Made by a program: the position numbers and the translations under genes. The notes under the pieces are model-generated. The model did no database searches. It was not told where the DNA came from and saw only the letters and a list, made by a program, of their open reading frames with translations. From the NCBI GenBank assembly GCA_027596195.1, contig JADGJG010000238.1:1-28640 (forward strand): a stretch of 28,640 nucleotides of DNA. The letters are read 5' to 3'. Below, piece by piece: positions 9,755 to 24,063 of this stretch; positions within the stretch are counted from its first letter, which is position 1, and each line of letters begins with the position of its first letter. Source of the stretch: Podochytrium sp. JEL0797. Its lineage: Eukaryota; Chytridiomycota; Chytridiomycetes; Chytridiales; Chytriomycetaceae.

Positions 9755-12635
9755 ATGGGGCCCCTGCACGTGAGTGACATCCCTGATCGATTGAAGCAGA
9801 AGGATCTGATACTGAACGAGCTGGTGGATCAACGATCGGAGTGATCGAAGGAAGCGACAGCAGCCGACATTGCAGCTCTCGCAGCTCAAGCTTTCACGCG
9901 CCAAATGGACTCCCTCTTCTCTCAGAGCAACGAAGCCTGCCTCGGCGACCGGCCGAGCCCAATCCCGCTCATCCCACACGCGAACTTTGTCAACGAGACG
10001 CTGTCGAAACGCATCGATTTCGCCAACGACTTTATGATGTTTTACGCGAACACGCGACCCAATTTGTTTGGACCAGGCGCCGCGAATGACGGTCTCGCGA
10101 ATGTGTTCAGTTTCTGTCGGTATCCATTCTTTTTCAGTCTCGGCGCGCGCACGACGCTTTTGGTTTTGGATGCTCAGCGACAGATGATGGAGAGTCAGAG
10201 TCGGTCGCTGATGAGGCATTTGCGAGGGCTTTCTGCGGCGGCGGCGCAGGGACAGATGCCGGGGGCCGAGACGGTCCACAACTTGCTCAAAGTGCGGAGG
10301 AAGCATTTGTTGCATGATTCGTTCAAGTTTGTTGGGCCACGATTGTGGCAAACCTCAAGAAGCCGTTCAAAGTCAAATTTGTTGTGGAGATGGCGTGAGT
10401 TTATGGACTTGTTTTCAGGAGGTTGCTGAAGCATACGGATATGTTTGTGGATGTGGAAGCTGCGGTTGGGGAAGGGAAGCGGAGGAAAGGGTGCATCTGG
10501 TTTAACCCGGTGTCGAATCGGTCGTTGGCGTCGTTCCGGACGGTGGGGAGAATCTTGGGTCTCGCCTTCTTCAACAACTGTCTCGCGTCGTTGCCGTTCC
10601 CGCAAGTGTTGTTCAAGCGTCTGCTTGGGTGGCCCGCAACGTTGGAGGATTTGACGGACCTGCAACCCGCGACGGCCAAGTGGTTGAAGCAGATGCTTGA
10701 GCACGAGGATGCTTCCACGTTCGACGAGTGTTTTTATGGAATGGAGATCTCGGTGACAGTGAGCATGCGTCGGCCCGCTGACAAATCCGTGTTGGTTGAG
10801 CCGTACAAGAACGTGCCGTTACCCGGAGCTCACGCGGGGAAACCCGTGACGTTCGAGAATCGCGCCGATTATGTCCAGGCCATGATTTATTGGCACACGG
10901 GTGGAAGTGTGGAAGCCGTTTTGACTGAATTTCGTCAAGGATTTTTGGAATGTTGTGGGGTTCGTATTGTCTGATTGTCAGCGGTTTGAGGCCAGCTCAT
11001 TTTTTCTACCCTCAGCGCCCTATTTTGGATCAGTTGCTGCCGAATCAGTTGGAAGTACGGCTGAAAGGCAAGTGTGGAGAGTCGGCCAACTTCAAAGACC
11101 TCGAAACTGTCGCCAAATACAAGAAGCCGAACCACAAAGACCATCCAGTGATTAAACGCTTCTGGTGAGCCCCCCTTCTCTGATTCACTCTTTTTGAGGT
11201 CCAGATCTGACAATTTCGATGCAGGTCAGTGTTCCACGCGCTCCCCGCCGACTTCAAATACAAATTCCTCATGTTCATGACCGGAACCTATACCATCCCC
11301 CCGATCCGTGGGCACAAAGAAGTGCAGATTGTGATCCAACCTTCAGGTGCAGGCGCGACAGAAGCACAAACCTCAACCGAAGGCGGTGTCCCGTCAGCAA
11401 CCCCTACTCCGAACGAAGGCGCAGCAGCTGCCGAAACCGCGAATCAAAACCCGACACCAAATGGCCAACAACCACCACGAGCGCCAACTAACCGATTCCC
11501 CGGCATGCCGAATATCCCCGGTCTCCCCGACCTAGCCGCACTATTTTCCGCGGGTTCGCCGAGGCCCAACGCGGCTGCCGGCGGCAGCGCCGCGATGGCG
11601 AATTTGCTGAACCTCCCCGCTGGCACGTCTCCGCGCGCTGCATTGGCGAATTTGTTGAACATGTTTGGTCCCGCGGCGGCTGCGGGGCCGGGGCCTGGTG
11701 AAGCCGCTTCTGCCCCTGCGCCTCAGCTTTTCGGAGATGGAATGATGGATGCGTTTGTGAACAATGCAGGAGGGGGTTGGCAATGGCGACGGCGAGGAGG
11801 ATGGAGAATTCGATGATGTGGATGAGGATGGAAGCCTTTCGGATTAGGAGAGTGATTTTTCCGTGGTGGAAGGTTTCGAGGGGGTCCACGCGCACACCCA
11901 CTCCGCTCACGAACACGAGTATGACCATGGAACTCCTCCTCTCCCTCAGAACCCTGCGGGACGACAAATTCTGGGGTCGTTTGTATTCAATTTGGGGGAA
12001 ACTTTGGGAGCGGGGTCGTCGGCGGTGGTGGGTCAAACGGACGGTACGGCTGCGATGGCGTTGGAGTCTCCGACGGGTACAACTGTTGCTGGGTGTCGTC
12101 GTATTCCTATATTTCCCATTATTCGAGAACAATCATATAATAAAGTTGGACATCCATAGGAACTTCTATATTGCGCAGCAGATTCCTGATAGACGTCCAC
12201 ACTGGGGAGGGTTCGAGCTCGTCGTCTGGGGGTGAGCCTGTGGAAGCTCGGCGTGGGAACACGAGAGGGCATGAAGAGGAATTAGAAGATGAGGTGGATG
12301 ATGGGGAAGGGGGCATGTCCGAAATGGAAGAGGTCCAGGAAGACGTGAAGGGAAAAGCGCCGGCGTTCAAGAAAATGCGCCACGGAAACTCTCCGGCCAA
12401 GAAGGGTGTCGCGCAAGAGTCGAGTTCTGGGTCTGTGCAGGATTGGAAGCAAACCGTCATCTTGGACTCGACTCTCAACGAGACAGTTGCGATGGATGGT
12501 GTGGATGAGCAGTGGTTGCCCGTCGCGCACACCTGCTCGTTTGTTTTGGATTTGCCGGCCTATCAGAGTGTTGAGCAGCTTTTTGACCGATTGGTTTATG
12601 CTGTGGAGAACGCGGGCGAATTCCATTTGGTGTGA
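9755..12635 (+). CDS. HECT-type E3 ubiquitin ligase (UBE3A/HERC/Hul4-like), reading frame damaged
   Basis: A pre-HECT segment (CRYPFFFSL, then LLVLDAQRQM) leads to VRRKHLLHDSF, NLKKPFKVKF, REFMDLFS, the N-lobe (FNPVSNRSL, FRTVGRILGLAFFNN, RADYVQAMIYWH) and RFWSVFHALPADFKYKFLMFMTG. The C-lobe holds the catalytic cysteine in LPVAHTCSF (Cys codon 12534-12536) and ends EFHLV, as in UBE3A/HERC ligases, which pass ubiquitin from an E2 through this Cys. Well-supported introns are 10960-11015, 11165-11224 and 12093-12178. Introns 9770-9850 and 11757-11847 would remove a TGA (9842-9844), and a frameshift plus a TAG (11845-11847). Not explained by introns: the frame moves by one base near 10335-10339, again near 10388 and near 10418. 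A TGA falls at 10396-10398, and the GG segment that normally precedes REF is missing. About 350 residues of low complexity are inserted before the Cys. It may be a pseudogene or suffer from assembly errors. Confidence 0.72.
11340..12510 (+). other. Low-complexity insertion in the HECT C-lobe, before the catalytic Cys
   Basis: In UBE3A, HERC and Hul4 proteins the stretch between the GxxxIP motif and LPxAHTC is about 20-30 residues. Here the GTYTIPPIRGHKEVQIVIQP strand is followed by about 1.2 kb before LPVAHTC. The insert reads in order: a Thr/Pro/Ala/Gly-rich part with MPNIPGLPDLAALF and two LxNLL-type helices (MANLLNLP, LANLLNMFG), a His-rich acidic part (HAHTHSAHEHEYDH), and an acidic/basic segment (EEELEDEVDDGEGG, then FKKMRHG). 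At least one intron (12093-12178) and probably a second (11757-11847) lie in it. The residues between 11774 and 11844 also read as an acidic protein in one frame, so their intron status is uncertain. Confidence 0.65.
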
Positions 12636-12661
12636 TTTTCTATTATTTTCCTAAATATAAA

Positions 12662-13984
12662 TCATTGTTCTTCGTTTGTTTGTTGCTGCTTCATGAGTGC
12701 CCTCGCCTCCTTGTTGGGTCTCTTCTTTTTCTTGCTGGGAGCACCACTATCTTTCACCTCAGCAGACTCCACTTGCATCTCGCCGGATGTCTCGACAGGA
12801 GCTGATTCGACGCGTTCAGCAGATGCCGTCGAAGTATCCCCCGCAGTCGTAAGCCCACCATCAGCGGCCGCGGCAGCAGCAGCAGCTGCTGCGGCAGCTT
12901 CCTTCTCCTTCTTCCGCATGTTTGGTGACTTGCGATTCTTCTTCTTTGGTGCTCCAGCACCCCCTTCCACCACCGCCCCAGCAACATCGGAGTCTTTGGA
13001 AGGCTCTCCATTTGCTACAGGTTTGAAAGCACTAGCAGCAGTAGTTGCGACGTTCACACCACCACCCTCCGCAACTTCAACCACAGGAACGAATCCAACG
13101 GGAGTCCCGACGTCCCACGTTGAAAAACCAGCAATCGGACGCGACAGATTGATGATACCGCGACCCCCGCTCATTCCACCACGCCCCCCGAACCCTCCAC
13201 GACTCCCAAATCCACCTCTCGACGCGTTTTCGCCCCTGGGGATACTCCCGCCTCGACTCAACCAAGACGGGACGGGAGTAACCATGGACCAATAGGGTTG
13301 ATCGGATCGGAACCCCGTAATCACGCCGCGTCTCCCGAGCCATAGAGAATACCGCTGCTTGTGCATCTGAAACGCGGAAGCTGCCTTGCGCGCACGATAG
13401 ACTTTGGTCAGAGCCTTGAGGGTCGATGGCATCGGTTTCCACATGAGTGGTGTGCATTGTTGGGCGTATGTTTTAGCAGATTTTGCAGCCTTGGAAGCGA
13501 GCGCTTTGCGTTGTTTCGAAGAGGGTCGGGATTTGGAGTGTGGTTTTTTGGTGGGAGTGGTTGGGAGGGGAACTATCGTGACGCGGTTTGGCCAACGGGA
13601 ATCCTGGAGACTTGGAGGTCAGACGGAATGCATGGAGCAGAATCACTGAAAGAACTCAACTGTCGGATAATCAACGTGACTCAATACGCCGCCCATTGCG
13701 AACCGCACACGCATCTCGGCCTCCTCGTCCGAATCAACCTCGTAGACACGTGGGTCGGCAACAATATATGATCGCGCAATGTCTTCGGCGGATTCCTCGA
13801 TGCGAACAGAGATGTTTTGGTCAAACAAGCGGAACGAAGTTCCCTGGTCCTCGGTGTCCATACTGGCCACGGCATCCTCTTCAATGGACTCTTCATCGTC
13901 GTCCCATTCAAATTGAAGTCCCAGAAGGGCATCGAGGCGGCGCTGGGCTTCGAGGTCCGTTGCGGAATCAACAGGTGCATCCAT
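12662..13984 (-). CDS. Acidic/RGG-box/basic-tailed nuclear-type protein, possibly DUF2011-like
   Basis: Exons 13661-13984 and 12662-13603 are joined by a 57-nt intron (13604-13660; donor GTTGAG, branch CTGAC, acceptor TCCAG) and encode about 421 residues. The N-terminus is acidic (FEWDDDEESIEED) and is followed by TSFRLFDQNISVRI, an acidic DSDEEAE stretch and SRWPNRVTIVPLP. Then come a basic KQRKALASKAAKSAK helix and an RGG box (repeats of SRGGFG and GRGG around residues 200-225). After these there is a 13-residue poly-Ala run and a strongly basic end with two SKKKKRP/PKKKNRK clusters. The FRLF...WP...basic-helix order recalls the fungal DUF2011 family, but this is a weak recollection. RGG plus basic clusters suggest RNA binding in the nucleus or nucleolus (inference). 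The first ATG opens exon 1. Its stop lies 26 bp from the convergent HECT stop. Confidence 0.65.
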
Positions 13985-14758
13985 TTTTCAAATTCTTAGA
14001 AAAATAAAAAAAATCGCGATCTAAAATTCCCGCCCCCTTCTTTCCCCGATATGTATTCTCAAAAAGAAAAAGGAAAGAGTGTAGAAAACAGTACGCGTCG
14101 CGTAACTCTCGTTGCACATGGAGACTAAGTAGTTCATCTTGCACTCGCGTGGCGTATATCGGACTTCTAATTGTAATTATAAAGTCGATTTATTGCTTCA
14201 CGCCCATCAAAATGGGCACCAAACTCAACACAATGTGCTGTCATGCAAGATCTCATTGCGCTGATCGGCAGGAGATCCAACGAAATTCGATGTGCCTCTG
14301 CCATACCTACAACCAGGCACCAGCTACCTCTACTACACTGCACTCTGATTGTTTATACTGTGGTTAAAGATGGTGGAAATAACAGAGACTGGGGCGCATC
14401 AAATGTAGGACGAATTTGATTTTGAACCAAGTATTTGTGCCCACCACCCCTTAAAATGATGATTTTCTTTTCCAGACCCTCTCGAGACAACAGCTCCATA
14501 TTGTCAATATCGAAAGAAAGATCTGCCGTGGCCTTCCAATTTCGCGCTCCCCTCCACTGCTGCGTGAGAACTTCCAAGTCAAGCGACCAATTGCTTTGGC
14601 CCGTGCAAACGTGGGACGAATTTGTTTGATTCGGGAAGGCGGGTTGTGGGCGGGATGTTTTCATCCCAAAATGCCCACGATCCCCTCTTCGAACGAGGAG
14701 TTGCTGGGTTGCACCTCCCTTCAACACCTCTTTAATGTCACGATGCCCGCCACGATGA
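13985..14758. other. Stretch without a firm gene
   Basis: 13985-14100 is AT-rich and is the likely upstream region of the RGG-box gene. From about 14353 to 14889 the minus strand is open for 178 codons (segments such as NMELLSREGLEKKIIILRGGG read plausibly), while two plus-strand frames are also open over parts of it (14435-14629 and 14596-14856). I recognise no family on either strand and see no good start or splice set, so I do not call a gene. If the minus frame is real it overlaps the start of the plus-strand ORF at 14759 by about 130 bp. Confidence 0.3.
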
Positions 14759-15580
14759 ATGCTGATACTGTGGAACGTTTTCATGTACCTCAACGCGTGT
14801 TTCCGTTCCACAGAGTGGAAGCCCATCATGTACCGTGTGTTGGAAGGAGGCGATGATACGGCCATTGAAGCTTGTTGGCGCGTATTCAAGACTGCGGCAC
14901 CCGCGATAACTTATGCGCGACAGCAGTATATCGCGGGTCAAGCGCCGTCTGGTCAGGAGCTGGTGGTGTTCGACACGTTGCTCAGGATGGGGATCAACAC
15001 GGCCGAAAAGTTGCGGGAGTGTGTGTGCCGTGGGACCCAACAATTCCTGGCGGGGATCCCGTCGGATCAGAATTTGAGCCCCGACACATTGGAGACGGCG
15101 AGGTTATGGGTATCTTTTCTCTTCGAATGTGTTGAGAACTGGTACGGCGCCCCGCGGCGCCTGTCTGACTTCGTGCTGGGCTGGGAGGACGACAACGACG
15201 AGGAATGTGATGAATACGACGACGACGAAGACGGGGAGGAATACGATGACGAGGAAGGTGGGGAAGACGTGGAAGGTATTAGGGCGCTGGCGATAGCGCG
15301 GGATGGGAATTTCGTCAACCCGGGGACATACGCATCGGTTGTGCGGAGTGTGTACAACATGCTCTCATCTAGTTGGTTCCTGTCGGAGCCGAACCGGCGC
15401 CAGGCATTGGAAGCGGAAGAGGTCAATGTCCTCAAAAGACATCTACGCGAGAACTTCCACCGACTGATTGCGTTGGCTGGTGTAAAATTTTGTTTTTTAA
15501 GCCCAAGGTCACCACCACCCCTCCGCAACCACAGCAGCAACAATATCCGCGCGTGGTTCGGATCACGAACATCCCCCTAA
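14759..15580 (+). CDS. Unrecognised protein with an acidic spacer, 273 residues as an open frame
   Basis: The frame opens at an ATG directly after an in-frame TGA. Residues 1-150 look helical (ACWRVFKTAAPAITYARQQY, VFDTLLRMGINTAEKLRECV, LWVSFLFECVENWYG) and could be an alpha-solenoid. A very acidic run of Asp/Glu/Tyr follows (DEYDDDEDGEEYDDEE), then more helices (SVVRSVYNMLSSSWFL, LKRHLRENFHRLIALAG). The last 25 residues are probably not real. A good donor (GTGTAA) occurs at 15480, and downstream frames encode a Gln-rich segment (PPQPQQQQYPR) and a basic end (TKAAKKKVRK, TAA near 15656), so a terminal exon to about 15657 is likely, although I could not make the phases meet. An acceptor-like TTCCACAG near 14813 hints at an upstream exon. 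No family is recognised. Confidence 0.45.
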   Translation: MLILWNVFMYLNACFRSTEWKPIMYRVLEGGDDTAIEACWRVFKTAAPAITYARQQYIAGQAPSGQELVVFDTLLRMGINTAEKLRECVCRGTQQFLAGIPSDQNLSPDTLETARLWVSFLFECVENWYGAPRRLSDFVLGWEDDNDEECDEYDDDEDGEEYDDEEGGEDVEGIRALAIARDGNFVNPGTYASVVRSVYNMLSSSWFLSEPNRRQALEAEEVNVLKRHLRENFHRLIALAGVKFCFLSPRSPPPLRNHSSNNIRAWFGSRTSP

Positions 15581-15660
15581 AATGGCCCAAAGTGGTCTTT
15601 TGTGACCAACGCAACACTGGTTCCAACAAAGGCGGCTAAGAAAAAGGTCCGCAAATAAAA

Positions 15661-15830
15661 AAAAGTGGCTGTACAGTACGCAGCGGCCCACTCATGTGGG
15701 TAAAAAAATATTTTAAGCCAAGAAAAAACAAGCCTTCAAGTCATCATATTCAAATCAAAGAAACAAAAAAGATAAACACAAAAGAAAACAGGGCCGAAAC
15801 CAACAACACACCCCCACCCACAAAAAAAAT
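15661..15830. other. Intergenic, A-rich 3' region between convergent genes
   Basis: Very A-rich on the plus strand with several poly-A and CAAA/ACAC runs. It separates the 3' end of the unrecognised plus-strand gene from the SMC5 stop at 15831. No gene or structured element is seen; the A-rich runs are the expected place for poly(A) signals of the plus-strand gene. Confidence 0.5.
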
Positions 15831-20837
<5,007 letters not shown>

Positions 20838-20855
20838 TTTTTTTCAAGTCAAAAA
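20838..20855. promoter_or_regulatory. 18-bp gap between the divergent SMC5 and ArfGAP1 start codons
   Basis: The SMC5 ATG (20835-20837, minus) and the ArfGAP1 ATG (20856-20858, plus) are separated by only 18 bp, mostly T and A runs. Each start is firmly supported by the conserved N-terminus of its protein. Any promoter and 5' UTR of each gene must therefore overlap the 5' coding or intronic sequence of the other. No TATA-like or CCAAT-like element fits in the gap. Confidence 0.8.
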
Positions 20856-22291
20856 ATGGACACACCCGACAAGACCTGCTTCGACTGCGGCGCCTTCCAT
20901 CCAACCTGGGCGTCTGTGACGTACGGCATCGTGTTCTGCCTCGAGTGCTCGGGTGTCCATCGCTCGCTGGGAACCCATCTGTCCTTTGTGCGCTCGCTGT
21001 CCATGGACAAGTGGAGCGAGGACCAGAAGAAGAGGATGAGGTTGGGCGGGAACCAGAAGGCACTGGAGTTCTTTAGAGCGTGTCCGGGATGGCGGGAGGG
21101 GTTGTCCATTAAGGAAAAGTACAGTTCCGACTTTGCAAAACTGTACAAGGAGAAGGTATACGATAGATCCACGTGTCGATATATATCTCACCCACTCCAT
21201 CCCACAGCTCTCCGCAGAGTGCGAGGGCCGCCCTTGGTCCATGCCCGATGCCGCAGAAATGGCCCGCCAGGCAGAACAAACCCAGAGGCAACAGCAGCAG
21301 CAACAACAGCAGAGACAGTCCTCAATGGGATCCACCGGTTACCAGCAAATGGGTGGAAGTGGCGGAGGTGCATCCAACTCGTTCAAAGTCGATGCCAGTT
21401 ACTTTGCGGTGCGTTCGAACCCAGTTCCTGGCACCTATGAAATGATCCACTAAAACCCCCCACTCCTCGAATCCAACCCACGAAAATACACAACAAATAC
21501 AGCAAAAGGGATCAGAAAACCAAACCCGAAGCGCCGACCTTCCCCCTTCCCAAGGCGGAAAATACGCCGGCTTCGGCTCTTCAAACAACGCACCCACCCC
21601 TTCCTCCCAACCCGCCGACCTCCTCGCCGACCCCCTCCAAGCCCTTAACCTCGGCTGGTCCATGTTCACAAGCACAGTCACGAAAGCGAGTCAACTCGTG
21701 ACGGAAAACGTCATCAACCCGACCGCTACGGCCCTCGCGGATCCGAACCTCTCGAATAACCTCTCGAGTACCTTTTCGAGTCTGCAGCAGAAGGCTGTTG
21801 AGGGTGGGTCGAGAGGGATTAGTTTTGTGAGGGGGGTTGTGGATCAGGCTGCGAATCAGGCGCAGGGGAGGGAAGCTGTGTCCGGGGAGGATGACGATTG
21901 GAATGATTTGTTGCGCAAAGCTGAGGCTTTGAAGAGGGAGTCGAGTGTGAGCGCCGCCGGCGCGGGTGTGGGCGCGCGTGCGAGCGGTACCGCAGGCGCC
22001 GGAGCTTCACGTTCCACCACATCAAACGGAAGCTTTGGCGGATTCGACAACGATTTCGACGCCGACTTTGACGCACCCACTGCCGCCACTAACACAACCT
22101 TGAAACCAAAACAAACGAGTGGTGGATTCGGAGGATTTGACGCGTTTGAAAAGAAACGGAGCAGTGGGACTGGGTCGTGGAACGACACGCCGCCGAATAC
22201 CGTGGTTGCTCCGCCACTTTCTGAAGCACATGTTGATGGGCATCAGAAAAAGAGTGATTGGGACACGGATGATACTTGGGAAGAGTTTTGA
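20856..22291 (+). CDS. ArfGAP1/Gcs1-type ADP-ribosylation factor GTPase-activating protein
   Basis: Exons 20856-21155, 21208-21408 and 21503-22291 encode 429 residues. The ArfGAP zinc finger opens the protein: [34 protein letters not shown] in outline (C-x2-C-x16-C-x2-C), with the catalytic arginine in GVHRSLG. Then come [14 protein letters not shown], a poly-Gln stretch, and, after the second intron, the fungal ArfGAP1 signature [20 protein letters not shown]. Ser/Thr-rich amphipathic segments beginning [17 protein letters not shown] match the curvature-sensing ALPS region of ArfGAP1. Two GGFGGFD-type repeats and a [10 protein letters not shown] tail, resembling the aromatic-acidic coat-binding tails of the family, end the protein. 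It stimulates GTP hydrolysis on Arf1 at the Golgi in COPI transport (family knowledge). The second intron (21409-21502, donor GTGCGT, acceptor ACAG) is essential: without it the frame stops at YEMIH. Confidence 0.92.
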
Positions 22292-22354
22292 GTGGAGGGA
22301 TCTTTTTGTTTTTATTGTTGTATTCATTACATAAATGATAAAAGCGGGTTTGAA

Positions 22355-22494
22355 GGATTCGACGCGTTTGAAAAGAAACGGAGCAGTGGGACTGGGGTCG
22401 TGGAACGACACGCTGCCGAGTACCGTGGTTGCTCCGCCACTTTCCAAGGCACATGTTGATGGGCATCAGAAAAAGAGTGATTGGGATACGGATG
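22355..22494 (+). pseudogene. Tandem partial duplicate of the ArfGAP1 3' coding end
   Basis: About 140 bp here repeat 22133-22271 of the ArfGAP gene with only scattered substitutions: GGATTYGACGCG through GTGATTGGGAYACGGATG. A single extra G (four instead of three in ACTGGGTCG) breaks the reading frame. The last codons and stop of ArfGAP1 are not copied; after GGATG the sequences diverge. There is no start codon or upstream part, so this is a decaying fragment lying 63 bp beyond the ArfGAP1 stop. Confidence 0.9.
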
Positions 22495-22788
22495 TGAGTC
22501 GAGGGATTTGAACATGGAAGAAGGATGAGTTGAACGTTCATCATATACCTCTCCTGGTCTTTTATGCTCACGCAACGTAAATTTAGAAAGCTTCGCAGAG
22601 CAATGATGCAGAGAAGGAACGCTTGACAACATGATTATCTGCAAACGCATTATCTTGGACTCTTCAACCGATTATTTCAGCTCTGCTCAGCTCCAGAGGT
22701 TCTTGCACGGATTCCATGAGGTTATGAGATTATGTCGGCTCGGAACCAAATTAATATCGATCAGAAAAGAAAAGAAAAAAACTGAAAA
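22495..22788. other. Intergenic, nothing recognised
   Basis: Lies between the ArfGAP fragment and the end of the first secreted-family gene. Several short frames exist on both strands but none has a plausible start, composition or family match. It is the 3' side of the minus-strand gene ending at 22789. Confidence 0.4.
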
Positions 22789-23421
22789 TTAAATGATAAA
22801 GCCGAAATTGAATAAACCAGCACTTGGGGTTGTCGTGGTCGTGGACAATAAACTAGTGGAACTGCTTGTCGGCGTTGTCGTGACCTTGGACATTGAAGTG
22901 GAACGCGTTCTTTTACTCAACATTGTGGCAGTTGGGCGTGCACTTGCCACCACTTGAGGTGCCAATACAGCCGTATTCAATTGCGGGGCTACCAATGCAG
23001 CGTCATTCAGTTGCGGGGCAGCGCGACACCCAATCTGAGTCTGGTTTGACGCAAGCGAAACGAAACACGGGGTTGCCGCGCTGCAAGTTAACTGCGCCGT
23101 CCACGCCGCGGTTGTACTCCCCGTAGACTGCATTTGAAACAGCGTCTGATTCTGACACATGTAAGTGCCGATGGGTATACTTGTCGCATTTGTTTGTACT
23201 GCCGACGGGAGGGTCATTCCATTCACCACGTCGAAAAGGCTGACTATATCACTCATCATTGCTTCCACGAAGTCTAGTATTTGCCTCTTTGCAATCGCGA
23301 TTTCCTCTACTCCGTGATCCGCCGGCGTTGGGGAATCGATGGCACCCGGGTTGAGAACGGGTACAGATCCAGACAGTCTCGCGACCAAGGGCAGGAATGC
23401 GAGATGGCGACAATAATGCAT
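22789..23421 (-). CDS. Secreted four-cysteine, mucin-tailed protein, copy 1 of 4
   Basis: 210 residues from the ATG at 23419-23421, which is the start shared by all copies. The order is: hydrophobic N-terminus (HLAFLPLVARLSGSVPV) consistent with a signal peptide; a Pro/Asp-containing pro-segment; a dibasic AKR-Q site at 44-47; a hydrophobic helix (DFVEAMMSDIVSLFDVVNGM); then the core LPSAVQTNATSIPIGTYMCQ, NQTLFQMQSTGSTTAAW, LTCSAATPCFVSLA and NQTQIGCR, with four cysteines and several N-x-T sequons. The tail is Thr/Ser-rich and ends in a short hydrophobic LFNFGFII. I do not recognise the family. Longer upstream frames starting at 23535 are rejected because paralogues share only the inner ATG. 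Likely a cell-surface or secreted effector-like protein (inference). Confidence 0.7.
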   Translation of the reverse strand: MHYCRHLAFLPLVARLSGSVPVLNPGAIDSPTPADHGVEEIAIAKRQILDFVEAMMSDIVSLFDVVNGMTLPSAVQTNATSIPIGTYMCQNQTLFQMQSTGSTTAAWTAQLTCSAATPCFVSLASNQTQIGCRAAPQLNDAALVAPQLNTAVLAPQVVASARPTATMLSKRTRSTSMSKVTTTPTSSSTSLLSTTTTTPSAGLFNFGFII

Positions 23422-24063
23422 GGTTCCACAGTCGGGGGTGGGGCAAAAATTATCATTTTTTGGAGGACAATGGTTCAACAATGGACGCAGCTCAACAATG
23501 GCCCAACTTTGCCAATCAGGGATTGACCCAATCAAAATCGATCAAATTGAGACTGAGGGCGGGCTTCGCAAGCTGGAGGAGAAACTTGGCTCGCTTGAAA
23601 TTTTCATTGGCGGCAACCAACCTCTTCGGTGTTTTGTACCAGTGGCTTATTACGTAGTTTTATTGAGCTTCTTGCATGGAACTTGTGCTTGTTTTTTGGC
23701 CTTTTGGAGTGGATCGTGAAACTGGCTGTTAATTTTCAAAATGGTTGTCTAATAACGTGCACTCGGGTGCATCTTAAACCAAGCTACATAACGTATACAT
23801 GGAGAATGTAGCAGAGAAGCATGGGAAACGATTGATATCATATCGGAATTCATTGTCAGCCTCGGATTCTTCGTCCTCTGCTCCAAGCCAGTCTTTTGTA
23901 TTTTGAGCTACACTTCAAGCGCGCCTTCTTCTTTCTCCCCTTCTTCCAAATCCTATGGCTCTTTTGACAAATTCTTTGAGCTTGCCAGACATTTGAGCTC
24001 GGAAATAACAACCTCATATTTCTTGTTACTTACTTCCTCCAAAATAAAAAACCATCCTTAAAA
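23422..24063. other. Intergenic region upstream of copy 1
   Basis: The first 130 bp (to about 23550) hold the upstream motifs shared with the paralogues (ACAATGG boxes and a block around CCAATCAGGGATTGACCCAATC). The remainder to 24063 is the 3' side of copy 2 and has no recognisable gene. A plus-strand open frame across 23420-23719 reads partly like protein (GGLRKLEEKLGSLEIFIGG) but has no support on its own. Confidence 0.45.

Noticed and set aside
9611..10351. 246-codon minus-strand ORF, and 10195-10704 likewise
   Set aside because: Arg/Leu-rich antisense of the HECT coding region, with no domain; the plus strand carries conserved HECT motifs.
10330..10417. A single intron removing the whole damaged HECT N-lobe segment (phases would match)
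   Set aside because: It would splice out the conserved NLKKPFKVKF and REFMDLF motifs, so indels are a better explanation than an intron.
12693..13295. 200-codon plus-strand ORF with poly-Ala and Pro-rich parts
   Set aside because: Antisense of the RGG-box gene; the Gly/Arg pattern and basic clusters make sense only on the minus strand.
23397..23719. Plus-strand ORF reading GGLRKLEEKLGSLEIFIGG
   Set aside because: No start, neighbour or family support; it overlaps the shared upstream motifs of copy 1. Could be a gene remnant but unproven.
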